From: a virus
Virus record (IMG/VR): IMGVR_UViG_3300025098_000186
Coordinates: 1-30,958 of that record
Direction: 5' to 3' (one strand)
DNA: 30,958 bases
Positions 1 to 7,900 of the stretch are shown here, piece by piece; within the stretch, counting starts at the first letter, position 1, and each line of letters starts with the position of its first letter. The notes beneath the pieces were generated by a model. It searched no databases. It was not told where the DNA came from and worked only from the letters and a program-made list of their open reading frames with translations. Both the position numbers and the translations under genes were made by a program.

Positions 1-2
1 TG

Positions 3-107
3 AGCAAGGTACAACGTACATTAACGTCACCAAGCAAAGAAGATACATGGACAGATATTTGCGGTTATGCTGCATTGGCAGGGGAGATGATGACAAATGA
101 AAAGTAA
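3..107 (+). CDS. 3' end of a small conserved phage protein (DUF6378/DUF1599-like), cut by the window edge
   Basis: An open frame enters from the left edge and ends with TAA at 105-107. The visible 34 residues include EDTWTDICGYAALAGEM. This resembles the C-terminal helix of small phage proteins of the DUF6378/DUF1599 type, which carry an E/D-[DS]-[TS]-W-x-D-x-x-GYAAL motif; I recall the match from memory and did not search it. Function is unknown. The next gene starts inside its last codons (ATG at 97), so the two are probably translationally coupled. It is the first visible member of a rightward, probably early, gene group. Confidence 0.55.
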   Translation, partial: SKVQRTLTSPSKEDTWTDICGYAALAGEMMTNEK

Positions 108-207
108 GTTTACAGAACAAGAGATCCACATGGCCGGCTTGATCGGCGCCATAGTTGGATTCATTAGCGGCGCTGGTTTAATGATGCTGGTCGGGATTAT
201 ATTTTAG
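97..207 (+). CDS. 36-residue single-TM membrane microprotein
   Basis: A 36-residue ORF with ATG at 97 and TAG at 205-207. A purine-rich stretch, GGGGAGATGATGACAA, lies just upstream. The N-terminus is charged (MKSKFTEQEIH). The rest is one hydrophobic, glycine-rich helix with small residues spaced for helix packing (GLIGAIVGFISGAG). This suggests a single-pass inner-membrane peptide. Its ATG lies in the tail of the previous gene, and the next gene begins 13 bases after its stop, so it sits in a tight operon. No family is recognised. Confidence 0.5.
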   Translation: MKSKFTEQEIHMAGLIGAIVGFISGAGLMMLVGIIF

Positions 208-219
208 GGTGATAACAAT

Positions 220-582
220 ATGAAAAATTACGTTTATAAAGGGGAGATTTTGACTGAAGACATGAAGCTGTCAGCGGATTGGTGGAATTTCTTTTTAAAA
301 AAATGGGAAAGAACTCCGAACTCCCCCAGTTTGCAATGCATATCAAATCTTTGCGGAAACATAGTTGGGCCAAGCCAATGCGGTGTAGTGTTGCGGCGCG
401 GCTACAGTGCCTCATTTGATACAAGCATACCGATAATAGAAGTTGCTTCTGCTGTTGGTTATATCACCTTAGATCAAAGAAAATTTCTATACAATTATAT
501 GAAGTCTGTAACTACAAAAAGTTCTTCCAAAAAGAAAATTAGCCAAAAAGCATTTAATAGAATTATGCATATGGCAAGTTGA
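220..582 (+). CDS. hypothetical protein, 120 aa
   Basis: The ORF starts at ATG 220 behind AGGGTGATAACAAT (weak SD AGGG) and stops with TGA at 580-582. The product is soluble and has no membrane segment. It has an aromatic N-terminal region (KLSADWWNFFLKKWER) with a short cysteine-containing stretch after it. A middle segment (IPIIEVASAVGYITLDQRKFLYNY) looks helical, and the tail is very basic (TTKSSSKKKISQKAF). The basic tail would fit nucleic-acid binding, but I recognise no family and assign no function. It is the last plus-strand gene before the convergent junction, and the non-coding hairpin region follows directly. Confidence 0.6.
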   Translation: MKNYVYKGEILTEDMKLSADWWNFFLKKWERTPNSPSLQCISNLCGNIVGPSQCGVVLRRGYSASFDTSIPIIEVASAVGYITLDQRKFLYNYMKSVTTKSSSKKKISQKAFNRIMHMAS

Positions 583-587
583 ATCGT

Positions 588-699
588 GTGGGTGGCCGCT
601 GTAAAAAATGTGACGCATTTGGTAGAGCGCGACCAACAACAAACCGACCAAGCCCCGTGGCATAGAATGGTTGTATGTTAGTGGAAAGCCACCCACTAA
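588..699 (+). ncRNA. possible structured RNA or 3'UTR at the convergent junction (low confidence)
   Basis: The stretch between the last plus-strand gene and a plus-strand terminator has no convincing ORF. It contains several potential helices. GTGGGTGGC (588-596) is the exact reverse complement of GCCACCCAC (688-696). AAATGT (606-611) can pair with GCATTT (615-620), and TTGGT (619-623) with ACCAA (632-636). TTAGTGG (678-684) pairs perfectly with CCACTAA (693-699) around an 8-base loop. The last hairpin and the long-range stem compete for the same bases. The region could be a small phage RNA, a 3'UTR element or simply chance pairing; only pairing potential is seen. Confidence 0.25.
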
Positions 700-708
700 A
701 GTTTTATA

Positions 709-756
709 GCAGCGCACGAAATTGGTTCAACCTTTTTATGCGCTGCTTTTCTTTTT
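709..756 (+). terminator. rho-independent terminator of the plus-strand genes
   Basis: GCAGCGCA (709-716) pairs perfectly with TGCGCTGC (739-746) around a 22-base loop. It is followed by TTTTCTTTTT (747-756). The T-rich tail is on the plus strand, so the element ends rightward transcription from the left-hand genes. The last minus-strand gene stops at 736, inside the element. In the minus direction only UAUAAAAC follows the stem, so it would be a poor terminator there. Confidence 0.65.
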
Positions 757-948
757 ATTCATCATTGAGATCCTCTTTCCTTTTGCCACAGCTTCGCTCT
801 TGGATGAAGCGCCCCAGGCTTTCAAAGATTTAAGGAGAGGCGTGTCCGTGCCGTCCTTGTTCTTTGTCGGCCCAGGCATCTTGCCCATGCGCTGCAAGAA
901 CGCTGCGCGCCGGCCACTGTTGCCGGTTCTTTCTGGCGACCTGCTCAT
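736..948 (-). CDS. small basic protein, 70 aa, last gene of the leftward block
   Basis: A 70-residue ORF with ATG at 946-948, starting one base after the stop of the preceding small gene. It is rich in Lys, Arg, Ser and Gly (RTGNSGRRAAFLQRMGKM near the N-terminus, MMNKKKSSA at the end). No membrane segment, signal or recognisable domain is present. Its composition resembles that of the gene before it, so the two may act together or be small nucleic-acid-associated or virion proteins; that is inference. Its 3' end overlaps the plus-strand terminator hairpin. The plus-strand reading of this region is a hydrophobic shadow frame. Confidence 0.55.
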   Translation of the reverse strand: MSRSPERTGNSGRRAAFLQRMGKMPGPTKNKDGTDTPLLKSLKAWGASSKSEAVAKGKRISMMNKKKSSA

Positions 949-949
949 T

Positions 950-1120
950 TTAAGCCTTACCGGTCATTATGGTTTTTTTCTTAGCGGTCTTTGCGCTATC
1001 CTTGAAAGCCTGCGCGGTTGGTGCGCCTGGTGCACCGGGCTTGCGCATCCGCTCGCCAGATCCTGCGGCAATGCGCTTTTTCTTTGCGTGAATGTTTGCG
1101 TATAATCCCTGCTTAGGCAT
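950..1120 (-). CDS. small basic phage protein, 56 aa (MPKQGLYANIH type)
   Basis: A 56-residue ORF starting at ATG 1118-1120, overlapping the last 8 bases of the endolysin gene, and ending with TAA at 950-952. The N-terminus MPKQGLYANIHAKKKRIAAG resembles short basic proteins common in marine phages, which begin MPK-x-GLY and continue with a Lys/Arg-rich stretch and a G-S-G-E-x-M-R-K-P-G-A-P motif. Here GSGERMRKPGAPGAPTA is present. The family function is unknown to me. The overlap with the stop of the lysis gene implies coupled translation. A longer frame at 967-1170 is a shadow of this gene and the endolysin end. Confidence 0.7.
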   Translation of the reverse strand: MPKQGLYANIHAKKKRIAAGSGERMRKPGAPGAPTAQAFKDSAKTAKKKTIMTGKA

Positions 1121-1628
1121 CTGCCATCTCCAATGCTGTTTCTAGCGTTTCCTTGTTGCGGCGCGTCCAACCCTTGCCAAACGTCTCAAAAGTTTTCAGT
1201 CGCTCATAGAATCTCTGCCGCGTATGATACACAGATTCTATAATTTCTCTAGGGTCTTTATCAGCTACAGCCTGCAACGTCATAGGCCCGATTGCCCCGT
1301 CTTGCTTTGCGCCTACGGCACGCTGAATAGCCTTGGCTGGCCTGCCGCTGCCGGAATTAACAGCCCAATCGAACGCGCACCAATCCAAGCCGCTTCCTAG
1401 ATCGTCGCCGCGCACCTTGTCCCAATAGTTTTTCTTATATATCGGAGCCACATCATCCGGTGTTAGGTCGCGCATTTCCTGCTCGGTGCTTTCGCGGCCG
1501 ATCCACTTGTCATAGACAGCCTTGGTCACACCTAAATTTGTCATCCCCCCTGGATCTTTCGGGTGATTCACAAAGCCACCTTCGTGCTTGAGTAGCATTC
1601 TTAAACAGTATCCAAAGTTCTCTTTCAT
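1113..1628 (-). CDS. endolysin, GH108 N-acetylmuramidase with peptidoglycan-binding C-terminus
   Basis: A 171-residue glycoside hydrolase family 108 lysozyme, predicted to cleave MurNAc-GlcNAc bonds of peptidoglycan for host lysis. The catalytic motif LKHEGGFVNHPKDPGG lies at residues 13-28, with Glu16 as the expected general acid, followed by TNLGVT, both typical of the family. The C-terminal half (about residues 80-165) has the PG_binding_3 pattern ending in RRFYERL-like sequence. Length is normal for the family. There is no signal peptide, so release should depend on a holin. The strong SD GGAGG lies 6 bases before ATG 1628. The start overlaps the holin stop by 4 bases (ATGA). Confidence 0.93.
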   Translation of the reverse strand: MKENFGYCLRMLLKHEGGFVNHPKDPGGMTNLGVTKAVYDKWIGRESTEQEMRDLTPDDVAPIYKKNYWDKVRGDDLGSGLDWCAFDWAVNSGSGRPAKAIQRAVGAKQDGAIGPMTLQAVADKDPREIIESVYHTRQRFYERLKTFETFGKGWTRRNKETLETALEMADA

Positions 1629-2017
1629 TTTTTACCTCCGAAAAATTTAGTTGCTGATCTTACTGCAAAGCTGCTGGCAACGATTACCCCCAAAGTGTAA
1701 CTGTACCAATCTGGCATTTTTTCCAGCGCCGCAAAGCCATTAGTCACGGCATCGTCTGCCCACTTAAAGGGCAAGAACGCCAGGATAAGCGGGATAGAAA
1801 AAAGCAATACAAGATACTCATCTTTCCAGCTACTTTGCGTCCCCTGGGCCATAATCTTTTCCCAATCAGCTTCAGACGTAGCAGCCGATTTCATTATGGT
1901 TGCCTTGGCCTCCGCTTCAACTAGCTTCAGGTTTGCGGATGCAGCCTGGGCGCTGGCCTTGCCTTTGAGCCAGCCGCCAGCAAGTTCAGAGATTGGGCCG
2001 ATCAGAGCCTGTATCAT
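1625..2017 (-). CDS. holin, GTA_holin_3TM-like
   Basis: A 130-residue protein with an amphipathic N-terminal part (MIQALIGPISELAGGWLKGK) and a helical Ala/Lys/Glu-rich middle. Two clear hydrophobic segments lie at about residues 68-85 (EYLVLLFSIPLILAFLPF) and 103-120 (YSYTLGVIVASSFAV). It ends KFFGGKK, a basic tail typical of holins. This layout matches the GTA_holin_3TM family (gene-transfer-agent and phage holins). It sits directly upstream of the endolysin with a 4-base overlap, which supports membrane permeabilisation for lysis. Its own ATG overlaps the stop of the EF-hand protein. Confidence 0.78.
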   Translation of the reverse strand: MIQALIGPISELAGGWLKGKASAQAASANLKLVEAEAKATIMKSAATSEADWEKIMAQGTQSSWKDEYLVLLFSIPLILAFLPFKWADDAVTNGFAALEKMPDWYSYTLGVIVASSFAVRSATKFFGGKK

Positions 2018-2322
2018 TTCTTAGCCTCCATCGCATTGAATCCAAAGTAACCAACGACCACACCACTAGCAGCCACCACATACACGCTTGCAATGTCGGC
2101 AATGAGATCGGCAGCAGTGTCTAAGCCCAACGCAGAGGCCCCTACAATAGCGAAAGGGTAGAGCAGCATACCAGCAGCGCAAGCCATAGTTAAACGGCGC
2201 TGTGTGTCCCGCTTTGCATCAGCATCAGAAAGCTCACGCCAACGATCCTCAAGCGCCAACTTCTGCCACTCAACCTCGTCGATAGTGCCATCTTTATTTA
2301 CGTCATACTTATCAAACGTCAT
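2014..2322 (-). CDS. EF-hand membrane protein of the lysis cluster, 102 aa
   Basis: A 102-residue protein with a canonical EF-hand loop near the N-terminus: DVNKDGTIDEVE, with D, N, D, I and E in the calcium-coordinating positions. A charged helix follows (RWRELSDADAKRDTQRR), then two hydrophobic segments (CAAGMLLYPFAIVGASALGL and ASVYVVAASGVVVGYFGF). It is probably a two-TM inner-membrane protein with a cytoplasmic or periplasmic calcium-binding head. It sits immediately before the holin and endolysin, so a holin, antiholin or lysis-timing role is plausible but inferred. Its ATG overlaps the stop of a 41-residue small gene. Confidence 0.75.
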   Translation of the reverse strand: MTFDKYDVNKDGTIDEVEWQKLALEDRWRELSDADAKRDTQRRLTMACAAGMLLYPFAIVGASALGLDTAADLIADIASVYVVAASGVVVGYFGFNAMEAKK

Positions 2323-2437
2323 TTTCTAAACTCCTAGCGTAGTTAATAGCGTAGTGTTTGTGGTGCGTAATGATAACGACCCTGCCTTCTTTGTCATACA
2401 CAACATAATCACCCTTCTTATTCTGGTATAACCTCAA
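2312..2437 (-). CDS. small protein, 41 aa, probable TTG start
   Basis: This frame reads RLYQNKKGDYVVYDKEGRVV followed by IITHHKHYAINYARSLENDV and ends at TGA 2312-2314, overlapping the EF-hand gene start. The frame has no ATG; the TTG at 2437 is the first plausible start after the upstream in-frame stop. Codon use and the alternating beta-type pattern (DYVVYDKEGRVVIITHH) look coding. Similar short K-K-G-D-Y-V-V-Y-D proteins are common in marine phages from memory. It overlaps the end of the upstream 45-residue ORF. Function is unknown and the start is uncertain. Confidence 0.5.
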   Translation of the reverse strand: MRLYQNKKGDYVVYDKEGRVVIITHHKHYAINYARSLENDV

Positions 2438-2555
2438 AGCAATACACCGTAGTCTGGCTTGTAGTTATCAAGACCTTTGCATCTTCGAGAGCTTCTCTGC
2501 ACTCATTCTCAGTAGTGAACTGATTGAGTTGATAATGCTCAATGTTGTTGTTCAT
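2418..2555 (-). CDS. small hypothetical protein, 45 aa
   Basis: An ATG at 2553-2555 opens a 45-codon frame, N-terminus MNNNIEHYQLNQFTTENEC, ending EVIPE and TAA at 2418-2420. It is acidic overall and soluble, with two cysteines. No clear SD precedes it. Two small frames, this one and its overlapping downstream neighbour, fill the 260 bases between the larger genes with almost no spare DNA, which supports both being real. Function is unknown. Confidence 0.45.
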   Translation of the reverse strand: MNNNIEHYQLNQFTTENECREALEDAKVLITTSQTTVYCFEVIPE

Positions 2556-2581
2556 AACTTGAAACCAAACTAAAAACCACA

Positions 2582-3055
2582 TCACCATTTACCCTGATAG
2601 CGACCAAGATAATAAAAGCCTGTCACTATACCAGCCCCCGCAATGGCAAATATGATTGCACCAAGGGTATAGTTGATAGCGTTGTCTATCATCTCTTGTT
2701 TTTTATAAGCCTCTTCCCTGCGTATCTTGCGCATCTCACCTTCAATAGCGAGAACTTCTTCCCACGCAGAAGGGCCATACGTCCAGGAGATATGATCCTT
2801 AATCTCTTTACGCATAGCCTCCATCTTTTTTTTATGAGCAAAGATTTCAATAGCATTTGAGCTATTGTCAGACATCATCTTGTAGAACGGAGGGTTCTTT
2901 GTCTTGTCTTCAGCGTACTGAAAATCAGAAAAAGCGGAGCCCCATTTTGCTAGGGTTCCGCTCATTTCTTGGATGTCCTTGCCAGCACTAATACCCTGCT
3001 TCAGAATATTAAAGGCGCTAGTAGCTAGACCGACCGCTGTTACCGGGTCAATCAT
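2582..3055 (-). CDS. hypothetical protein, 157 aa, with C-terminal TM segment
   Basis: The N-terminus (MIDPVTAVGLATSAFNILK) is hydrophobic to amphipathic. A long charged helical middle follows (about residues 60-122, rich in Lys, Glu and Met). A C-terminal transmembrane helix lies at about residues 130-150 (TLGAIIFAIAGAGIVTGFYYLG) and the end is basic (RYQGKW). Proteins of this layout are frequent next to lysis genes in marine podoviruses, but I know no assigned function. It lies 4 bases after the XhlA-like gene, within the lysis cluster. A holin partner, antiholin or spanin-like role is possible but not shown. Confidence 0.68.
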   Translation of the reverse strand: MIDPVTAVGLATSAFNILKQGISAGKDIQEMSGTLAKWGSAFSDFQYAEDKTKNPPFYKMMSDNSSNAIEIFAHKKKMEAMRKEIKDHISWTYGPSAWEEVLAIEGEMRKIRREEAYKKQEMIDNAINYTLGAIIFAIAGAGIVTGFYYLGRYQGKW

Positions 3056-3059
3056 TTTG

Positions 3060-3254
3060 TCAGCCCATCTTTGTCAGCACTGCCACTAAGAGTGCAATGA
3101 TAAAGCCTGTTGTGCCGATCATAATTGCTTCCATGCGCTTGACACGGCCAAACAGATCTTTGAATTGGATTCGCATTTCTGTCTGCATAGCAATCACTTC
3201 TTTCTCAAGACCGTCTATCCGCTCATGCGCTGATGCTACTGTTCTCTTATCCAT
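3060..3254 (-). CDS. XhlA-like coiled-coil/TM protein, candidate holin component
   Basis: A 64-residue protein. The first two-thirds form a heptad-like amphipathic helix (RIDGLEKEVIAMQTEMRIQF), and a single hydrophobic helix closes the protein (IMIGTTGFIIALLVAVLTKMG). This matches the layout of the haemolysin XhlA family, whose members pair with holins for lysis. The start ATG overlaps the stop of the preceding gene as TAATG, and the next gene follows after 4 bases. Assignment rests on architecture, not on a diagnostic motif. Confidence 0.65.
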   Translation of the reverse strand: MDKRTVASAHERIDGLEKEVIAMQTEMRIQFKDLFGRVKRMEAIMIGTTGFIIALLVAVLTKMG

Positions 3255-3817
3255 TAGTCGGCGTCCTTAACTTCTTGTGGCGTACCATCCACTACAGCCT
3301 GTGCTTCTGCACGTTCAGCTACATCTGTTGTAATCAGAGGGTTCTCAATCGTTTCCTCTACAGGCTCTGCCATAGGATCATCCTCAGAGTACACCATGCG
3401 TGTGACCGTAGGCTCAACAGGTTCAATGGCTGTGACTGTGATTACATCGTGCATCACATCTTCCATTTCCATTGTTTCTTCGTTGAACACCTGTTCACCA
3501 GTAGGCTGCATCTCAGTGACCTGATTGCGACCTTCTGCGACCACATACTGTGCTAGTCGGGCCACTGCTACACGGTAGTCTGCAAGCTGTTGGTTGAACT
3601 GCTTTTCGTCTGCCGCTGCCTGTAGTTCTTCTGGAATATCACCGTCAAAGCAGTCTGAGCCTTGTTCAATGATTGCGTCTAGGACTTCCTGATAATGGCG
3701 GTTTGCAGGGTCTAGGGGGACAGACATTTCCGTGCCGTCAATAGTGGCTTGGATGCAGTTAGTATCTCCGCCAGTGTCAGTTATGTACTGGGCTGTTGTA
3801 ATGTTCACATTATCCAT
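3254..3817 (-). CDS. tail-fibre-associated hypothetical protein, 187 aa
   Basis: An acidic, soluble 187-residue protein. The N-terminal region (about residues 20-75) has the motif VPLDPANRHYQEVLDAI, seen in small phage proteins encoded after tail fibres. Residues 70-100 are helical, and a Glu/Val/Thr-rich, probably disordered tail follows, with PVEPTVTR and EPVEETIENP. SD GGAG lies 8 bases before ATG 3817. Its position directly after the receptor-binding protein suggests a fibre accessory or assembly protein; that is inference. The low-complexity C-terminus lacks any recognised domain. Confidence 0.6.
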   Translation of the reverse strand: MDNVNITTAQYITDTGGDTNCIQATIDGTEMSVPLDPANRHYQEVLDAIIEQGSDCFDGDIPEELQAAADEKQFNQQLADYRVAVARLAQYVVAEGRNQVTEMQPTGEQVFNEETMEMEDVMHDVITVTAIEPVEPTVTRMVYSEDDPMAEPVEETIENPLITTDVAERAEAQAVVDGTPQEVKDAD

Positions 3818-3819
3818 AA

Positions 3820-4995
3820 TTATAACTCCGCATCAAAATGAGCGCTTGTACCAGGGCTTGTAATTCTAGCGTATGCACCTGCATTGTTAGTAGTTGATGT
3901 ACTACTGCCAAACTGCATAAAGTATGTGTCTGGGGTAGTTGTAACATAAGGTGTTGCACTAGCAGCCGCAGCAACGGCAACGTGTGTATACCCGAAGTCA
4001 GATACTGTACCCGAAACACTAAAGGTTGGAGAAACTCGCATTGTTTTTATTAACTTGCCGTACCCAAAAAAACTTGTACCTGAAGTAAAACCTGCGGCTA
4101 ATGTGTAATTTGTTCCAGAGCCACCAAGAACTTGGAAATACCGCTGGCACAACGCCAGTTCTTCCCCGTAGGATCGGGCGTGTTCAAAAGGCGTGGCGAC
4201 TTTGCCTACTTCTAGTTGGACGCCTGTGATTTCAAAGTAGTTATTAACCGTGTCTAGTAGCCTAACCTGACCCTCCACTGCCCTCGCAGCACCTGCGACA
4301 GCCCAGTTGTACGGAGAAACTATGTCATCTGGCCCAGAGTCTAAGTTGAAATCTATAAAAAAACCAGTAGTGTCAGTATAGTTTATGGAGCGTTTAGTGT
4401 TGGGTTCAATTACTACGCTTTTATATTCCCATGTGTCTGGGTTAGTGATAGTGTAGGAAGTTAAATAGGAAGCATTACCTGCGGTGTTCAATGCATAAGG
4501 TTGAAGGCTATAAGTTCCTGCCTTGTTAGACTTTACCCAAAAAGATAGTGTAATGTATTCCGCATTAGAAGTTCCGTATTTTAAGTGTCTCACGTCACTA
4601 CCTTCAATACTATATCTCAAGCTGTAGTTTTCACCAGATACTGTTGTTTGTGCTGAGGTAGTAAGTAGCTTTAATGAATGCGAAAACCCAAAGGGTGCAT
4701 CTGCGATAAGCTCTTGTGACATCGTAACATTGTAATTCATACCGCTGTTGGCAATAGTATGCCATCTGTCTACCGTGTGATAACCGTAGCCTGTGATGTT
4801 AGCACTCGTTCCCCGCTGTGCAATCCGCATATCACCATTGATAATCAGGTTCCTACGCCCTGCACCAATCAGGTTAAACTGTTCCTGTGGTGTCTCCGCA
4901 CGAAGCATAGCCTCTCCAGCTATACCTGTGGGTTTCTTTAGATCAGCCAGTTCCTCCCGAAGGTTTACGGCTGGTTTTGATACTTTAACTGTCAT
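3820..4995 (-). CDS. second receptor-binding/tail-fibre-type protein, 391 aa
   Basis: A 391-residue protein with a short helical N-terminus (NLREELADLKKPTGIAGEAM) that may attach to the virion. It is followed by RRNLIINGDMRIAQRGTS and HTVDRW, a signature of many phage and prophage tail-fibre or carbohydrate-binding proteins. A jelly-roll-like beta domain follows (about residues 65-285), with ITLSFWVKSNKAGTYS and ITGVQLEVGKVATPFEH, a typical CBM_4_9-like end. The C-terminal 100 residues are Ser/Thr/Gly/Ala-rich beta sequence, possibly the receptor-contacting tip. It is encoded 3 bases after the main fibre stop. Role in host adsorption is inferred. Confidence 0.75.
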   Translation of the reverse strand: MTVKVSKPAVNLREELADLKKPTGIAGEAMLRAETPQEQFNLIGAGRRNLIINGDMRIAQRGTSANITGYGYHTVDRWHTIANSGMNYNVTMSQELIADAPFGFSHSLKLLTTSAQTTVSGENYSLRYSIEGSDVRHLKYGTSNAEYITLSFWVKSNKAGTYSLQPYALNTAGNASYLTSYTITNPDTWEYKSVVIEPNTKRSINYTDTTGFFIDFNLDSGPDDIVSPYNWAVAGAARAVEGQVRLLDTVNNYFEITGVQLEVGKVATPFEHARSYGEELALCQRYFQVLGGSGTNYTLAAGFTSGTSFFGYGKLIKTMRVSPTFSVSGTVSDFGYTHVAVAAAASATPYVTTTPDTYFMQFGSSTSTTNNAGAYARITSPGTSAHFDAEL

Positions 4996-4998
4996 CTA

Positions 4999-7900
4999 TC
5001 AATCCTCTGCTACTAGGCCATTAGAGGCACTGATTGCTGCACCGACTGCATCGGTTGTGTTGTCTACTCGTCGTAATCCTTGGAAGACTGAACGTCCTGC
5101 GCTTGTACCGACATGAAGCAACTCTGTGCTATCGTCGTAGGCCAAAGCTGTTACCGCATCAGACGAGCCGTATAGCGTTGCTTGGGCATTCTCTTGGAAT
5201 AGCACCTTCTCGTCGTTGTAGATTTTAGCGATCTGTTCTGGGGATGGGGCTGTGGCTGAGATGCGGAGTAGGGCTATTGAGCCGCCAAAAGGTAAAGACA
5301 ACCCAGACCTTCTGTAATCACCAACTCTTAGTCTCGCATCTGTGCTTGAAATACTGTCTACAGATGAAGCATCCCCTGTATTTTTAAGGACGCCGTCCAC
5401 ATATAGTTCCAATGTGCTTCCTCGGCGCACCCATGTACCAAAATGCCAAGTATCATCATCTACGGCTGAACCTGAGTTGACATAAACACGATCAGTACCA
5501 TCATCCAAGGATATTTGAAGGTAACTATTTGTAGCGGCTATCTCAAAGCTAATAGCTTTGTCTGTCGTTGCACTATCTCTATCAAAAATTGTTCGTGTCA
5601 GAGCAGTTGCTTCATGTTTGAACCAAGCCATGCCACAGCAATCACCCGTCCCAAAGTCCAAGTCAGAGTTATAAGGCTGCTCAAGATAGTTACTGCTACT
5701 AAACCCACTATACGCCACCAAATCCGCACCAGTAGCCACAGGGGTTTTGGTCACAGTGCCGAACACTTGTAGACCGTTGCCGTTCACACTGCGGTCTTCT
5801 TCGGCTAGGCGTACTGAGACGTTGTCGAATAGAGCAGTATTTCCGTTTGTGTTGCTGTTAGGTTTTAGCGTTATGTATATAGTTGTTTGCGTAGGAATAA
5901 CGGTGAACGAATTTAACCCAGCCGCTGTTGAACTTCCATAATCTGCACCATTTGCAGCATTACCAATTCTAATATTTGGCCCAGATGTTCCTAGCAAACC
6001 TTCCACGCTAATCGTGTACGTTTTTCCTACTTCGACTGTAATAGCTTGGTGCGCCCGACCAGCACTCGCAATTCCGTTGGTAACTTTTAGTCTAGCGGAG
6101 TCTACGGATAAAATGCCCGAATTAGTAGCACTCCACCCAGTAGTATTACTAGCAAACGTACCATTCGTCACCAACTCACTGCCAGTAACGTCAGTATCAT
6201 CGGTGTCGGACAAGGTGGCTAGTTTGATGTCGCCGTTCATCCAGCCTGTGTTGTAGTCTGATTTAATGTAAGCGATCATCGCACTGCTGCTAATACCACT
6301 TACTGTCTCAGGTGCTTCCGCTATTATATCAAGTCCGTAGCTAGCATTGTCACCGCCCATTGCAAATTGGTCTTTTTGCATAGGTGCTATTGAGGGTTCA
6401 AACGTACCCCCCAGTGATATATTGGGGATACTACTATCAGAGTGATAATATCTTCCGTTTAGGGCAGTAAATCTAGCGTTTACTAGCTGTGCCGATACAT
6501 CTGCTGTAGGCATATCAACAACGTGTGTGATATTATTAGTAAGGTTAACATTACTTGCATCTATTATTAACTTGTTATCGGTTGTAATTTTTACAGAAGA
6601 CCAGCGGTTATAATTAGCAAACGTGTTTGTAATATCAACAACAGTCCCATCATCCTTAATAACACTCACGCCACCATTCGTCGCCACCGCAATAGTCGGC
6701 ACAGGCAATCCTGTAGCAGCATCAATCGGGGCGTTGGGCAGAACGGTCATGGCTACATCGTTGACTGCGGAATTAACAATAGTTCCATAGTTAGAAGAGT
6801 TTACATTGACAGTTGTGCTATTACGGCTTGCAATACCTTGTTGTTTTACCGTAACGCTGTTTGATGTTATCCAGTAACTTTCCTCTGCGAGAAAATCCAC
6901 TAACATTAGGCGAGCATAACTCCCTGTGTTTCCTAGTGCAATTTTACCGTTGATGGACGTAATAGAACTCACGCCTGTTAGTAGGAAGTTGTTTTCTCCG
7001 TTTATATTAAACACCATCCACATAGGCAAATCAGGATCATCACCATCGTAGATCGTAACCTGATTAGTCTCAGCCACAATAACAGCAACCGCAGGGAACT
7101 CCTTACGAGAGCCACGGGTGCTAGTGTTCAGTGTCTCATTGTACCAGCTTGTATTCTGTGTGCGCTTACGCCATGCACCGCCATCGCTGTCCTTGCGGGT
7201 GTCGTACACGAATACGTCTACGGCTGTGTCGCTGATGTCTTTGGCTATAGCTGTGAGGTCAAAACCAGCAAGCGCAGACGCAGTGTTGGTTGCAGAGGTG
7301 GCGGCGGCTTCAGCCGCTAGTTTGTAATCTTCAGCCGTGTCACGAGCAGCCTGAGAGGCAGTAGCAGAAGAGGCGGCATTAACCCCAGAAACAGATGCTT
7401 CACTTGCTTTAGTCGTTGCTATACCAGCCTGTGTTGTTGCAATTCCTGCTTGAGTTGTAGCCGTAGCAGCATTTGTTGAAGCGTTTTGAATGTCAGTAAT
7501 GTTTGTAGCGTTTGTGTTTACGGACGTAATATTAGTCGAAACCGTATTGACGTTAGATATATCACTAGCAACAGTTGTAATGTCAGCTTCATTTCCGGCA
7601 ACGTCATTAATGTTTCCTGCGTTTATAGCAACAGCAATAACATAGCCAATATCATCTGATACAGCAGTAATCGCACTAACATTATCAGCAAGAGAATCCA
7701 TATCAGCGATAACTGCCGCAGGGCTTAGTGCGTTCATATCAGATACAGCATCAGCTGTACCCAAGCGACCAATCTCTGTCGATACGCCGGAAACAGTAGT
7801 CACATCAGAAGATATACCTGCAACAACGCCAATGTCTGTACCGTCAGCAGCAACGGTGGTCACATCGGAAGATATACCCGAAACAGTAGTTATATCGCTA

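Noticed and set aside
618-732. tRNA-like words TTTGGTAGAGCGC and GGTTCAA
   Set aside because: They are about 100 bases apart, and no acceptor, anticodon or T stem pairs around them, so no cloverleaf forms.
722-1105. 127-residue plus-strand ORF with a hydrophobic N-terminus
   Set aside because: It is the antisense of two small minus-strand genes, starts inside the terminator hairpin and has no ribosome site.
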